Shown: one piece after another, positions 47,251 through 56,267 of the stretch
How positions within the stretch are numbered: the stretch's first letter is position 1
How the letters are laid out: each line of letters opens with the position of its first letter
Origin: Stenotrophomonas maltophilia
GTDB lineage: Bacteria; Pseudomonadota; Gammaproteobacteria; Xanthomonadales; Xanthomonadaceae
Assembly (NCBI RefSeq): GCF_006970445.1
Contig: NZ_CP033877.1
Span: 1,062,750 to 1,126,749, forward strand
Direction: 5' to 3'
Length of the DNA stretch: 64,000 nucleotides
Notes under the pieces: generated by a model
Databases searched by the model: none
Seen by the model: the letters and a program-made list of their open reading frames with translations, nothing else
Told to the model about the DNA's origin: nothing
Position numbers and translations under genes: made by a program

Positions 47251-47769
47251 TCAGGGTTTGACGGCGAGGGTGACCTGGCCGAGTTCGGTGGCGCCCTGCG
47301 CCTTGCCGTTCTGCGCGGCGGTGGCCGGCCAGGTGAAGGGGATCTTCAGCAGTTCACGGCCACCGACTTCGCGCACCGCTTCGACCACCAGGGTGTAGTT
47401 GCCCGGGGCCAGCTGCTTCAGTGCCGGCTGCTTGTCGTTGAACGACAGCGCGTGCTTGCCGGCCGGGCGGGTCGGGCCGGTCACGCCGTCCACCGGCACT
47501 TGCAGGGTGCGGCCGCTCTTGCGCCACCACTGGCGCAGGTCGGGCAGCCACTTGGTGCCATGGCCTTCGCTGTTGCTGGTCTGCTGATACCAGACCGACA
47601 GGTTGGCCGCGACCTTCTGGTCGGCGCCTTCCAGCCACACTGCCACGTACGGGCGGTGGTACTCGGCCACGTTGAGCTTGGGCACTTCGACGTTGATGTC
47701 GAGGGTGGTGGCATAGGCCGGCGAGGTGGCCAGCAGGCCGCTGAGGGCGATGGTCAGGGTGACGCGCAT
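47251..47769 (-). CDS. DUF2271 domain exported protein, possible FMN carrier
   Basis: A 172-residue periplasmic protein with a signal peptide ending near AYA (residue 20). The DUF2271 domain fills the rest. VDGVTGPT (93-100) resembles the D-x-x-(S/T)-G-A-(S/T) site that ApbE modifies, with proline instead of alanine, so T100 is a candidate FMN attachment site. This is inference. It lies between the PepSY-TM and DUF4198 genes. Confidence 0.82.
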   Translation of the reverse strand: MRVTLTIALSGLLATSPAYATTLDINVEVPKLNVAEYHRPYVAVWLEGADQKVAANLSVWYQQTSNSEGHGTKWLPDLRQWWRKSGRTLQVPVDGVTGPTRPAGKHALSFNDKQPALKQLAPGNYTLVVEAVREVGGRELLKIPFTWPATAAQNGKAQGATELGQVTLAVKP

Positions 47770-47809
47770 GGGGCGGCTCCGGGGAAACGGATGGAATTCA
47801 TGGGGGACG

Positions 47810-48448
47810 TCAGTGGATCAGCAGCAGGGCGATCAGCAGCGGAATCATCAGGCCGAGGCCGACCAGCGGCCAGGTCATGCGCCGCTGCCGTGCATGCAGG
47901 TGCAGCAGGAACAGGCCGGTGATGCAGAACACCAGGCAGGCCACGGCGAAGAGGTCCAGGAACCAGCCCCACGCCGGGCCGGCATTGCGGCCCTTGTGCA
48001 GGTCGTTGAGGTAGGACACCGCGCCGCGCGATGTTGATTCGTACTCCACCGCGCCGGTCTCGCGATCGATGCTCAGCCAGGCGTCGCCGCCGGGGCGCGG
48101 CAGCGACAGGTAGATCTCTTCGGCCGACCACTCGGCCGGGCGCCCGCCGATGGCGATGCCCAGCTGCGTGTCCAGCCATTGCCGGGCCGGGCGCGGAATC
48201 GGCGCGTTGCCGTCCTCGCGCGTGCCCAGTTGGCCCAGCAGCGCGGCCGGCAGTTCCAGGTGCTGGTTCTGCACCTCGGGCTTGGCCTCGATCTTCGCGG
48301 CATGGTTGAGGGTCAGGCCGGTCACCGCGAACAGCAGCATGCCGATCAGGCACACCGCCGAGCTGATCCAGTGCCACTGGTGCAGCGTCCGCAGCCAGAA
48401 GCCACGGTTCTGTTGCTGCTGCACGGTGGAGGAGGCAGGACGGCTCAC
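47810..48448 (-). CDS. PepSY-associated transmembrane protein
   Basis: A 212-residue inner-membrane protein with helices at about 28-48, 160-182 and 190-211. A periplasmic PepSY-like domain lies between the first two. Conserved histidines HQWHW (N-terminal) and DLHKG, and a late [10 protein letters not shown], suit heme or electron-transfer roles known for PepSY-TM ferric reductases. It is the first gene of the five-gene operon, 44 bases after a Fur-box-like site. Confidence 0.85.
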   Translation of the reverse strand: MSRPASSTVQQQQNRGFWLRTLHQWHWISSAVCLIGMLLFAVTGLTLNHAAKIEAKPEVQNQHLELPAALLGQLGTREDGNAPIPRPARQWLDTQLGIAIGGRPAEWSAEEIYLSLPRPGGDAWLSIDRETGAVEYESTSRGAVSYLNDLHKGRNAGPAWGWFLDLFAVACLVFCITGLFLLHLHARQRRMTWPLVGLGLMIPLLIALLLIH

Positions 48449-48491
48449 GGCACGGTTCGAGGCGGACGAAGACTGCCCATTACATCATTGA

Positions 48492-48506
48492 TGAGAATAG
48501 CTCGCA
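48492..48506 (-). promoter_or_regulatory. Fur-box-like site before the PepSY-TM operon
   Basis: TGAGAAT-A-GCTCGCA matches the 7-1-7 Fur consensus TGATAAT-N-ATTATCA at 10 of 14 positions and sits 44 bases upstream of the first ATG. Iron repression of the whole operon is inferred. Confidence 0.55.
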
Positions 48507-48540
48507 ATTGCGTGTCGTTCTGTATCCCTGGAGGGGGAAT

Positions 48541-48668
48541 TGCCGGCCGTTGCCCAGCGGCCGGCATCGTCGCTGATCAGTAGATCCACGCCATGCGTGG
48601 ATGAAGCGGTGCCGACCAAGGTCGGCACCCGTCGGGGCAGGGCAATGCCGGCCAGCGGCCGGCACTGC
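48541..48668. repeat. Cluster of four REP palindromes
   Basis: In order: TGCCGGCC-GTTGCCCA-GCGGCCGGCA-type (48541-48567), GTAGATCCACGCCATGCGTGGAT-type (48580-48602), GGTGCCGACCAAGGTCGGCACC-type (48608-48629) and GCCGGCCAGCGGCCGGCACT (48647-48668). Three families are packed in about 130 bases just after the TonB-receptor stop. Confidence 0.85.
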
Positions 48669-48681
48669 CGGTGCGCGGCGA

Positions 48682-51102
48682 TCAGAACTTCGCGTTGAGC
48701 GAGATCCAGTAGCTGCGGCGCTGGTCCTTGGTCGCATAGTCGTCCACACAGTTGAACTCGCTCTGGCTGATCAGCAGGCACGACTGCGAGACGAAGTCCT
48801 TGTCGAACAGGTTGTTGACCCGTGCGTTCACCGTCAGCCATGGCGTGGCCTTCCAGCTGCCACCGAGATGGAAGATCGTGTAGTCCTCGTAGTAGCGGGT
48901 GTGGCTGGCGCCGTTGGCGTCCAGCAGCGTGTCGCGGTAGCGGTCGTAGCGGCCCTCGCCGATCAGCGACAGGCTGATCGCTTCGTTGACCTGCCAGTTG
49001 AGGCTGGCGTTGGCCATGTGCCTGGCCGGCATGGTGCCGCTGATCGGCAGGCCCTTCTGCGCGCCGCTGGTCTGCTCGCTCTTGGTCCTGGTGTAGTTGC
49101 CGCGCAGCTGCAGGCTGTCGAGCAGGTCGACATGCGCGGCCAGTTCGGCACCGCGGGTCTCGGCCTTGTCGATGTTCACGCTCTGGGTGAAGGTGCTGTA
49201 GCCCAGCGCCGCCCAGCCTGGGCCGATGTCCACGCAGTAGCCGCTGCCGGCGCGGGCCACTTCGCAGTTCGGGAAGGTGCCGCCGCTGGCGATCTTGTCT
49301 TCGAACTTGTTGAAGAAGCCGGTGACGTTGAAGCCCCAGCGCTGGCCTTCGTAGTAGGCAGCCAGCTCGTAGTTGGTGCTGGTTTCAGGCTTGAGGTTCG
49401 GCGAACCGACCAGTGGCAGCACGCCCTGGCCACCGAAGCCGGTGATGCCCGGGAACAGCTGGTCCGGTCGCGGGGTCTTGTAGCCGGTGCTGACGCCACC
49501 CTTGAAGGTCCACGCGTCGCTGGCGTTCCACACCAGGTAGCCACGCGGACTGACATGGCTGCCGAACACGTTGTGGTCGTCGTAGCGCAGGCCGAAGGTG
49601 GCGGTGAGGGTATCGGTCAGCGCCCAGTTGTCCTCGGCGAACAGCGCCCACATGCGGTGTTTCTGCTTGACGTTGCTGCGGTAGCCGGCGCCGTCCATGC
49701 CGAACACACCGTCGACCATGTCGGTGTCGTTGTACTGGCCGCCCACGGTCAGCTTGTGCGCGCCGAAGTCCAGGTCGAGCATGGTGTCGAGCACGTAGCC
49801 TTCCAGCTCCATGGTGCGCAGCGGACGCGGCAGGAATGCCTGCAGGCGTGCCATCTCGCTCGGGTTGAGGGCGGTCAGTGCATTGCCACGGCCGGCCGCG
49901 CAGTTGTTGGCGGCACCGGTGCGGCGGCAGACGTCATTCCACAGTGTCTGCAGGTTGGCGCGCTCGTCCAGGGTCAGCGGCAGCGAGCGGCCGAGGTTGC
50001 TGCTCTTGCTGTGGGTCAGCGAGGTCTGCCAGGTGCCGAAGCTGTAGCGGCCCTGATGGGTCAGCGACAACTGATCGCGCTCGTAGCGTTGGTAGGCGGT
50101 GTAGCCCACGCGCGGCTGCACCACGCGACGGGTGACGGTGCCGCTGCCGTTAGGGTTGGGAATGATCGCATTGCCGACGCGCCACAGGCTGGCCAGGCTG
50201 TCGAGGGTGCCGGTCTGGCCTTCGCTGTTGTCGAACTTCTGCCGCGACACGTCATAGTCCAGCCACAGTTCGTGGTCGTCGTTGATGCGGAAGTCCAGCC
50301 GTACGCCGCTGTTCCAGTTGGTGTTGGCGACCGACTTGCCGCCACCGCCGAAGCCGATGCTGCGTTCCCACAGGGTGCCGTCGGGCAGGGACAACGCATC
50401 CCATTCCGGGTTGGAAGCCTTGGCGTCATAGTAACTGCCGCGTACTGCCAGGCTGAGGCGGTCCTTCAGCAGTGGGCCGCTGAGGTAGAGGTCGGTGGTG
50501 CGTGCATCGCCGAACTGGTCGTCCTGCTGCACGGTGAAGCCCTGGCTGACCGAGCCGTGCCAGCTGTCCTGGTTGCGGCGGGTGATGATGTTGATGACAC
50601 CGCCCATCGCGTCCGAGCCGTACAGTGTGGACATCGGCCCGCGCACGACTTCGATGCGTTCGATCGCCTCCAGCGGCGGCAGATAGGCGAACTGGCCGCC
50701 ACCGAAGTTGTTCGGGTAGATCTGGCCGACATTGCTCTGGCGACGGCCGTCGATCAGCACCAGGGTGTACTCGGATGGCAGGCCGCGCATCGACACGGTG
50801 GCGCGGCCGTTCTTGTCGGTGGCCTCCAGGCCGACATCGATGCCTTCGACGTCGCGCAGCGCGTCGACCAGGCTGGTATACGGGCGCTTGCTCAGTTCCT
50901 CGCGGCTGACCACGCTGATGCTGGCCGGGGCATCGATCACCTTCTGTTCGAAGCCGGAGGCAGTGACCACCACCTTGTCCAGCGTCTGCGGCGCGCCGGC
51001 GGCGTCACCGTGGGCGAAGGCGGGGCTGGCGAAAGCCGCCAGCACGGCGCTGGTCAGCAGGGTACGGGACAGGGACGAACGGACACGATGGCGCTGGGCC
51101 AT
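48682..51102 (-). CDS. TonB-dependent siderophore receptor (FepA/IrgA-like)
   Basis: An 806-residue outer-membrane importer. A signal peptide ends near AFA (about 30). The plug domain is at about 45-165, with SISVVSREEL in the TonB-box region, VRGPMSTLYGSDAMGGVINIITR and SMRGLPSEYTLVLIDG. A 22-strand barrel follows, ending with an aromatic-rich WISLNAKF. Similarity is nearest to catecholate receptors, but the ligand is not shown. It is read from the same direction as the reductase operon. Confidence 0.9.
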   Translation of the reverse strand: MAQRHRVRSSLSRTLLTSAVLAAFASPAFAHGDAAGAPQTLDKVVVTASGFEQKVIDAPASISVVSREELSKRPYTSLVDALRDVEGIDVGLEATDKNGRATVSMRGLPSEYTLVLIDGRRQSNVGQIYPNNFGGGQFAYLPPLEAIERIEVVRGPMSTLYGSDAMGGVINIITRRNQDSWHGSVSQGFTVQQDDQFGDARTTDLYLSGPLLKDRLSLAVRGSYYDAKASNPEWDALSLPDGTLWERSIGFGGGGKSVANTNWNSGVRLDFRINDDHELWLDYDVSRQKFDNSEGQTGTLDSLASLWRVGNAIIPNPNGSGTVTRRVVQPRVGYTAYQRYERDQLSLTHQGRYSFGTWQTSLTHSKSSNLGRSLPLTLDERANLQTLWNDVCRRTGAANNCAAGRGNALTALNPSEMARLQAFLPRPLRTMELEGYVLDTMLDLDFGAHKLTVGGQYNDTDMVDGVFGMDGAGYRSNVKQKHRMWALFAEDNWALTDTLTATFGLRYDDHNVFGSHVSPRGYLVWNASDAWTFKGGVSTGYKTPRPDQLFPGITGFGGQGVLPLVGSPNLKPETSTNYELAAYYEGQRWGFNVTGFFNKFEDKIASGGTFPNCEVARAGSGYCVDIGPGWAALGYSTFTQSVNIDKAETRGAELAAHVDLLDSLQLRGNYTRTKSEQTSGAQKGLPISGTMPARHMANASLNWQVNEAISLSLIGEGRYDRYRDTLLDANGASHTRYYEDYTIFHLGGSWKATPWLTVNARVNNLFDKDFVSQSCLLISQSEFNCVDDYATKDQRRSYWISLNAKF

Positions 51103-51247
51103 GGCAGTTACCTCGAAGGATGCAGGGTGGCGCGATGCCGTGCGCGAAGGGCGCGGCAGGCACGGAAGGCCCGGTCAGGGGCGGCAGGGATGAAGCAGGC
51201 AGCGGCGCGCAGGCGCGACCGCGCAGGCGGTCACGCCAGGCCGTGGA

Positions 51248-51649
51248 TCAGGCGAGCGGCGGCGCCTGGCCGCGTTGCTGGCGACGCCCGGGCGCATCGG
51301 CCCAGGGCGTGTCCGGAGCGGCCAGCGGCCAGTCCGGGCGCACGCCGGGCATGGCCGGCGTGGCGGGTACGAGTTCGAGTTCAGTGCGCAGCCATTGGCT
51401 GGCCAGCAGCAGTGGCGGACGTGCCTTCTCGGCCGACTTCACCGGAGCGGACGCGCAGCGGCGCAGCTTGGCTGGTGCCTCTTCCTGCAGGGGCGCCTCG
51501 CCGCCACGTTCTTCCAGTGGCATCTGCACGGCCATTCCGGCGTGGGCCTGTGGCAGCAGCGGCAGGGTGCCCAGCAGCAAGGCCAGCATCGCCACCCACG
51601 CCAGCAGGCTGGCCAGCGCAGGACGCTGACCGCGCATGGCGGTGCCCAT
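51248..51649 (-). CDS. Small exported hypothetical protein before the TonB receptor
   Basis: About 133 residues with one hydrophobic segment (LLAWVAMLALLLGTLPLLPQAHA), so exported or membrane-bound. The rest is Pro-, Ala- and Arg-rich without a recognised domain. It resembles short DUF2946-like proteins that accompany TonB receptors. ATG 51649 is tentative; ATG 51637 is also possible. A Fur-box-like site lies upstream and the receptor follows after 145 bases. Confidence 0.55.
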   Translation of the reverse strand: MGTAMRGQRPALASLLAWVAMLALLLGTLPLLPQAHAGMAVQMPLEERGGEAPLQEEAPAKLRRCASAPVKSAEKARPPLLLASQWLRTELELVPATPAMPGVRPDWPLAAPDTPWADAPGRRQQRGQAPPLA

Positions 51650-51771
51650 CTTGCGATGGATGAGTGGACGAGGGCGAAGCGGGCGCAGCAAGCGGGGGTC
51701 CCCAAGGGTCTGCCGGCAGCGGCCGGCATCAACGGGGCGTGATTGTAATGAGAGCTGTTAGCCGTTGCAAA

Positions 51772-51786
51772 TGAGAATGATTGCCA
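51772..51786 (-). promoter_or_regulatory. Fur-box-like site before the FepA-like receptor unit
   Basis: TGAGAAT-G-ATTGCCA matches the Fur consensus at 11 of 14 positions. It lies between the end of the PiuC gene and the start of the small exported protein, so it likely controls that protein and the receptor downstream. Confidence 0.6.
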
Positions 51787-51813
51787 AAATGTCGCAGGCC
51801 GACCCGACGGGGT

Positions 51814-52491
51814 TCAGACTTCGCTCCAGCGCCGCAGCAGGTTGTGGTACACGCCGGTCAGCTGCAGCACCGCCTCGGCGTCGCCGCCGGTCTGCCGCAG
51901 GCGCTCGATCGAGCCATCCATTTCCCACAGCAGGCGGCGCTGCACATCGTCGCGGATCATGCTCTGCACCCAGAAGAACGAAGCCACGCGCGCGCCGCGG
52001 GTGACCGGCCGCACCTGGTGCAGGCTGCTGGACGGATACACGATCAGGTCGCCGGCCGGCAGCTTTACCTCGTGCTCGCCGTAGGTATCGCTGATGATCA
52101 GCTCGCCGCCTTCGTACTCCTCGGGCGCGGACAGGAACAGGGTGCAGGAGATGTCCGAGCGCAGTTGCTCACCGTTGGCCAGGTTCATCACTGCACCATC
52201 GACGTGGAAGCCATAGGTGCCGCCCCCGCTGTAGCGGTTGAAGCGCGGCGGCAGGTACTTCAGCGGCAGCGCTGCGCTGAAGAACAGCGGGTGCCGGGCC
52301 AGCGCGACGAGGATGATCTCGCCCAGTTCGCGGCGCAGCGGCGAGGCCTCGGGCAGCTGCTGGTTATGCTTGGCCTGTGCGCCCAGATGCCCCACGGTTT
52401 CGCGGCCATCGGTCCAGTCGGCGGCGTCGAGGCGGCGGCGGAAGTCGGCCACCTGGTCGGCACTGAGAATATCGGGGATGTGCAGCAGCAT
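51814..52491 (-). CDS. piuC: Fe(II)/2-oxoglutarate-dependent hydroxylase PiuC/YbiX
   Basis: A 225-residue oxygenase. The facial triad is H96, D98 and H158 in GFHVDGAV and [15 protein letters not shown], and R168 binds 2-oxoglutarate. PiuC/YbiX genes lie beside Fiu/PiuA-type siderophore receptors across proteobacteria. Its substrate is unproven but may be a siderophore or part of the uptake route. Confidence 0.93.
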   Translation of the reverse strand: MLLHIPDILSADQVADFRRRLDAADWTDGRETVGHLGAQAKHNQQLPEASPLRRELGEIILVALARHPLFFSAALPLKYLPPRFNRYSGGGTYGFHVDGAVMNLANGEQLRSDISCTLFLSAPEEYEGGELIISDTYGEHEVKLPAGDLIVYPSSSLHQVRPVTRGARVASFFWVQSMIRDDVQRRLLWEMDGSIERLRQTGGDAEAVLQLTGVYHNLLRRWSEV

Positions 52492-52501
52492 GCGGGACTC
52501 C

Positions 52502-53221
52502 TCAGAGGGACGGCGGCGCGACCAGGGCGCGCACCTGTGGATGCGGCGACGCGGCCAGTTCCGGCACGATGTGCGCCATGAACGCCGGGCTGCCGTGGGC
52601 CAGTGCGAGCCTTAGCCAGTGCACGGCCTGCTCGACCTGGCCGGCCTGCAGCAGGATCGAGGCGTAGTTGGCCTGGCCGCGGAAATCACCGGCTTCGGCC
52701 GCGCGCTGGTACCAGACCAGCGCTGCCTGCGGATCGGGTGCGGTATCCAGCCCGTCTTCGAGGTGGCGGGCCAGCAGGTTCATCGATTTGGCATGGCCCA
52801 GGTGTGCGGCACGGGTGTACAGGGCCAGTGCCTGCGCGCGGTCCTGTGTCACGCCGCGGCCGGTGGCCAGCAGGTTGGCCAGGTTGTACAGGCCCCAGTC
52901 CAGCCCGGTGTCGGCCGCGCGCCGGTACCACACGGCCGCCAGCGTCGGGTTGGCCGCGGTGCCGTGGCCCAGCTCATGGCAGCGGCCGAGCATGTTCATC
53001 GCCATCGGCGCGCCGTTGTTGGCGGCGGTTTCGTACCAGAGCAGCGCGGCCGAGGCGTCCTGCGCGGTGCCTTTGCCTTCCATGTGCATCTGCGCGAGCA
53101 GCAGTTGTGCATCGACCTGTCCAGCCTGCGCGGCGTCGCGCACGCGTGCGAACGCGGCCTGCGGATCGTGCTGCAGCAGCTCGGCCAGGGCGTCGCTGTC
53201 GATGGGAGTGCGGGTAACCAT
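52502..53221 (-). CDS. Sel1-like repeat protein of the piu cluster
   Basis: A 239-residue soluble protein with five or six Sel1 units of about 36 residues, for example [42 protein letters not shown] and [21 protein letters not shown]. Such repeats form a protein-binding solenoid. Sel1 protein, PiuC and receptor are a common trio. It is 10 bases upstream of piuC, but a strong terminator separates it from the receptor gene. Confidence 0.88.
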   Translation of the reverse strand: MVTRTPIDSDALAELLQHDPQAAFARVRDAAQAGQVDAQLLLAQMHMEGKGTAQDASAALLWYETAANNGAPMAMNMLGRCHELGHGTAANPTLAAVWYRRAADTGLDWGLYNLANLLATGRGVTQDRAQALALYTRAAHLGHAKSMNLLARHLEDGLDTAPDPQAALVWYQRAAEAGDFRGQANYASILLQAGQVEQAVHWLRLALAHGSPAFMAHIVPELAASPHPQVRALVAPPSL

Positions 53222-53241
53222 GGGGTGAGTATCGCCGGAAA

Positions 53242-53271
53242 CAAAAACGGCGGCAGGAGAGCCTGCCGCCG
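53242..53271 (-). terminator. Rho-independent terminator of the Fiu-like receptor gene
   Basis: On the minus strand CGGCGGCAGG-CTCT-CCTGCCGCCG followed by TTTTTG. It sits 18 bases after the receptor stop and 20 bases before the Sel1 start, so the Sel1-piuC pair needs read-through or its own promoter. Confidence 0.88.
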
Positions 53272-53289
53272 TGGTGGAGCGCAGTTACA

Positions 53290-55578
53290 TCAGAACTTCA
53301 CGTTCAGTGCCAGGGTGGCCGAGCGACCCGGGGCGATGCTCGCGTAGTGCGAGGCATAGGCCTTGGTGAAGTAGGTCTTGTCGGTCAGGTTCTGCACGTT
53401 GAGCTGCAGGCTGATGTTGTCCTGGATCGCGTAGCTGGCCATCGCGTCGAAGCGGGTGTAGCTCGGGATCCACTTGGTGTTGGCGACATCACCGTACTGC
53501 TTGTCCGAGTAGAACGCACCGGCGCCGATGGTCAGGCCGATCGGGAAGCGGTAGGTGGTCCACAGATTGGCGCTGTGCTTGGCGGTGTTCGGGAACACGT
53601 TGCCGTTGTACGGCGACGGCACGTAGACGTTGGACGGGCAGGTGCGGCCGGACACGGCGCACACAAAGCCGTTGTCCTTCAGTTCCGAGTCCAGGTAGGT
53701 GTAGCCGCCGTACAGGCTCCAGGCGTCGGTCAGCTGGCCGGTGAAGCCCAGCTCGAAACCGTTGATTTCCTTCTTGCCGGCGTTCTGGCTGGTGCCGTTG
53801 TCGACGGTCACGCGTGCGTTGTTCATCACGGTGTGGAAGATCGCGGCGGTCAGGTTCAGGCGCTTGTCGAACAGGTCCCACTTGGTGCCCAGTTCGAGGT
53901 TCTTGGTGTCCTGCGGCTTGAGGTCGGCCACGGCAGCGCTCAGGCCGTCCGAACCGTCACCACCGTCCATACCCGGCGGGGTCGAGGAGGTGCCCCACGA
54001 CAGGTAGATGCTGCCGTTCTCCAGCGGCTTGAAGACGACGCCAGCCTGGTAGTTCAGGAAGTCGTTGTCATTGCGCACGCGGGTCGGGGCTGCACCGGCC
54101 ACCGGAGTGGTCAGGGTGGTGCTGTAGTCGTCGTAGCGCAGGCCGACGTTGAAGCTCCACTGTGCGTTGAGCTCGATGGTGTCGAACAGATAAGCGGACT
54201 TGGTCTTGGTGCGCTGTTCGACGTCCAGTGCCTTGTCGCTGCGGTACACCGAATGAGTGGCCGCCCACGGATCACGCGGGTTCGGGTTGGCGAAGTCGGT
54301 GCAGTTGTAGCCGGTGGCCGCGCCCGTGGTCGGGCACTTGCTGTTGCCGGTCAGCGGGTTGCTGGTGCCCGGGGCGATCAGGTAGCTGCCGCGGGTCATC
54401 TTCTCGTCGCTGTATTCCACGCCAGCGCTGTAGCTGTGCTTGAGCGCGCCGGTCTGGAAGGCACCGGTCAGGCCCAGCTGGTCGGCGAAGCTCTTGACGT
54501 CGACGGCGCGGGCGTTGGTACGGCGCCACAAGGTGCCGTAGTTGTTCGGGTTGCCCTGGCTGTCATCCGGCTGGGTCCACAGGTAATCATTGCTGGTGTT
54601 GCCCAGGCGCGCGATGTTGCGCAGCTTGTGGCCGCCGAAGTCGTAGCTGGCATCCAGGGTGCTGATGTCGGCACGGGTGCGCTGGAAGTCACGATCGACC
54701 AGGCCGTAGTAGTTGTTGCGGTCCGGCACCATCGGGCGGCCGTCTACCCACTTCGAAGCCGGTGCACCGTTCGGGTTGCCATACGGGAAGCCACCCGCGT
54801 CCGGCAGGTCATCGCTCTGCATGTGGTAGTGGCTGGCGATCAGCTGCGCCGGGCCGTTCAGGCCGAACGCGATCGACGGTGCGATGCCCCAGCGGCTGAC
54901 ATTGGCAGCGTCACGGCCGGGGATGTCCGACTCGTGCTTCATCAGGTTCAGGCGGGCGGCGATGCCATCGCCCAGCACGTAGTTGGCATCCACGGTGCCG
55001 CGCGCGTAGCTGTCGGTGCCGATGCCCATGCTGGCGCTGGTCTCGTTCTTCAGCTTCGGCGTCTTGCTCACCAGGTTCAGGCTGCCACCACCGGAATCAC
55101 GGCCACCGTAGGCCGAGCTCGGGCCCTTGACCACTTCCACCTGTTCCAGGTCGAAGATTTCGCGGGTCTGCGAGCCGACGTCACGCAGGCCGTCGACGAA
55201 GATGTTGCTCTGCGAATCGAAGCCACGGATGAAGGGGCGGTCGCCGGTCGGGTTACCGCCTTCGCCGGCACCGAAGGTGATGCCCGGCACCATGCGCAGC
55301 GCATCCTGCAGGTTGGTCGCACCGGTTTCGGCGATCAGCTTCTCCGAGACGATCGACACCGACTTCGGGGTGTCCAGCAGCTCGGCGGTGAACTTCGGCG
55401 AGGACGGATTGAACCAGCTGCCGCGTACCTGGACCTTGTCCAGGTCGGTGGCCTTGCGGGAGGCAGCGTCGGCGCTGTCGGCAGCCTGCGCGGCCAGCGG
55501 CGCGAAGCCGGCGGCCAGGGTGGCGGTGGCGAGCAGGGAAACGCGCGGGGCGTGCTTGCGGGACGTGATGTGGGTCAT
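53290..55578 (-). CDS. TonB-dependent siderophore receptor (Fiu/PiuA-like)
   Basis: A 762-residue outer-membrane receptor. Signal peptide to about 32 (AAQA), plug at about 50-190 with TPKSVSIVSEKL, NLQDALRMVPGITFG and VEVVKGPSSAYGGRDSGGGS, then a 22-strand barrel that ends in ALNVKF. Linkage to Sel1 and PiuC genes marks it as the Fiu/PiuA group, which takes up monocatechol-type iron compounds in other bacteria. ATG 55578 fits the signal peptide. Confidence 0.92.
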   Translation of the reverse strand: MTHITSRKHAPRVSLLATATLAAGFAPLAAQAADSADAASRKATDLDKVQVRGSWFNPSSPKFTAELLDTPKSVSIVSEKLIAETGATNLQDALRMVPGITFGAGEGGNPTGDRPFIRGFDSQSNIFVDGLRDVGSQTREIFDLEQVEVVKGPSSAYGGRDSGGGSLNLVSKTPKLKNETSASMGIGTDSYARGTVDANYVLGDGIAARLNLMKHESDIPGRDAANVSRWGIAPSIAFGLNGPAQLIASHYHMQSDDLPDAGGFPYGNPNGAPASKWVDGRPMVPDRNNYYGLVDRDFQRTRADISTLDASYDFGGHKLRNIARLGNTSNDYLWTQPDDSQGNPNNYGTLWRRTNARAVDVKSFADQLGLTGAFQTGALKHSYSAGVEYSDEKMTRGSYLIAPGTSNPLTGNSKCPTTGAATGYNCTDFANPNPRDPWAATHSVYRSDKALDVEQRTKTKSAYLFDTIELNAQWSFNVGLRYDDYSTTLTTPVAGAAPTRVRNDNDFLNYQAGVVFKPLENGSIYLSWGTSSTPPGMDGGDGSDGLSAAVADLKPQDTKNLELGTKWDLFDKRLNLTAAIFHTVMNNARVTVDNGTSQNAGKKEINGFELGFTGQLTDAWSLYGGYTYLDSELKDNGFVCAVSGRTCPSNVYVPSPYNGNVFPNTAKHSANLWTTYRFPIGLTIGAGAFYSDKQYGDVANTKWIPSYTRFDAMASYAIQDNISLQLNVQNLTDKTYFTKAYASHYASIAPGRSATLALNVKF

Positions 55579-55665
55579 GGCTTGGGTGGTAGTGGCTGGG
55601 ATCGGGAAAGGGCGAGGGCCGAAGCGCAGACAGCGCGACGACACGTAGGGGGCTTCTTCTGTAGA

Positions 55666-55685
55666 GCCGAGCCGATGCTCGGCTG
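55666..55685. repeat. GTAGAGCCGAGC-type REP
   Basis: AGCCGAGC-CGAT-GCTCGGCT, headed by GTAG, between the His-rich protein gene and the Fiu-like receptor gene. Found inside what may otherwise be one transcript. Confidence 0.75.
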
Positions 55686-55728
55686 GCAGGAAACGCAATC
55701 AGGCACACGGCAACGGCCGCAGGGCGCC

Positions 55729-56133
55729 TCAGCTGGCGTGCGGTGCGGGCGGTGCGTGGCCGGGGTTCAACCGCAGTGCGGGATCGCGCAGCTGCCAGCG
55801 CAGCGCGTCGGAGCGCCACAGCGGGATATGCGCGACAAGGGTGGCGCGCGCGGGGGCCATGCCGGTGCAGGGCGAGGTGCCCTCGCCATCAAGCGGGGGT
55901 TCCGGTGCCGGTGCGGCGTGCTGCGGGCATTCGTCCGCCGGCGGGGCCGGCAACGGCATGGCCTGGTGAAGATCTTCGGCGTGTGCCTGCCAGCCGTGGG
56001 TGGCAGGCCCGTGGCCGCGTCCTTCGTGCAGGGCCGACCAGCCCAGCAGCAGCGTCAGCAGCACGGCCACGGCCAACGGCCACCCTTGGCGGGCGAGCTG
56101 GCACAACGTGGCAGTGGGCGCGGGCGAAGCCAT
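55729..56133 (-). CDS. Histidine-rich exported or membrane-anchored protein of the piu cluster
   Basis: A 134-residue protein of no recognised family. An N-terminal hydrophobic helix (WPLAVAVLLTLLLGWSAL) precedes a region with about ten histidines (for example LHEGRGHGPATHGWQAHAEDLH) and two cysteines, so metal binding in the periplasm is plausible. It is the first gene behind the Fur-box-like site at 56182, and the receptor gene follows after 150 bases. Confidence 0.6.
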   Translation of the reverse strand: MASPAPTATLCQLARQGWPLAVAVLLTLLLGWSALHEGRGHGPATHGWQAHAEDLHQAMPLPAPPADECPQHAAPAPEPPLDGEGTSPCTGMAPARATLVAHIPLWRSDALRWQLRDPALRLNPGHAPPAPHAS

Positions 56134-56158
56134 GGCGCAGGGGCGGAATCGTTACGAA

Positions 56159-56179
56159 GATGTTACGTAGAATAACATC
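56159..56179. promoter_or_regulatory. Palindrome next to the Fur box of the piu cluster
   Basis: GATGTTA-N7-TAACATC, a perfect 7-base inverted repeat between the Fur-like site and ATG 56133. It could be a second operator or part of the promoter. Confidence 0.4.
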
Positions 56180-56181
56180 AA

Positions 56182-56196
56182 CGATAATGATTCGCA
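56182..56196 (-). promoter_or_regulatory. Fur-box-like site before the piu cluster
   Basis: CGATAAT-G-ATTCGCA matches the Fur consensus at 11 of 14 positions, 49 bases upstream of the His-rich protein gene. Iron repression of the receptor unit is inferred. Confidence 0.6.
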
Positions 56197-56267
56197 TATG
56201 CGCAATCCGGCGGGTGATCCGGATGGCCCGGAAGGGCCCTGGGGCGCCGCTCAGGACGCTCTGGTGG

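Noticed and set aside
43747..51102. A newly acquired genomic island
   Set aside because: Base composition and codon use look like the flanks, no tRNA, integrase or direct repeats border it, and the receptor and reductase families are common in xanthomonads.
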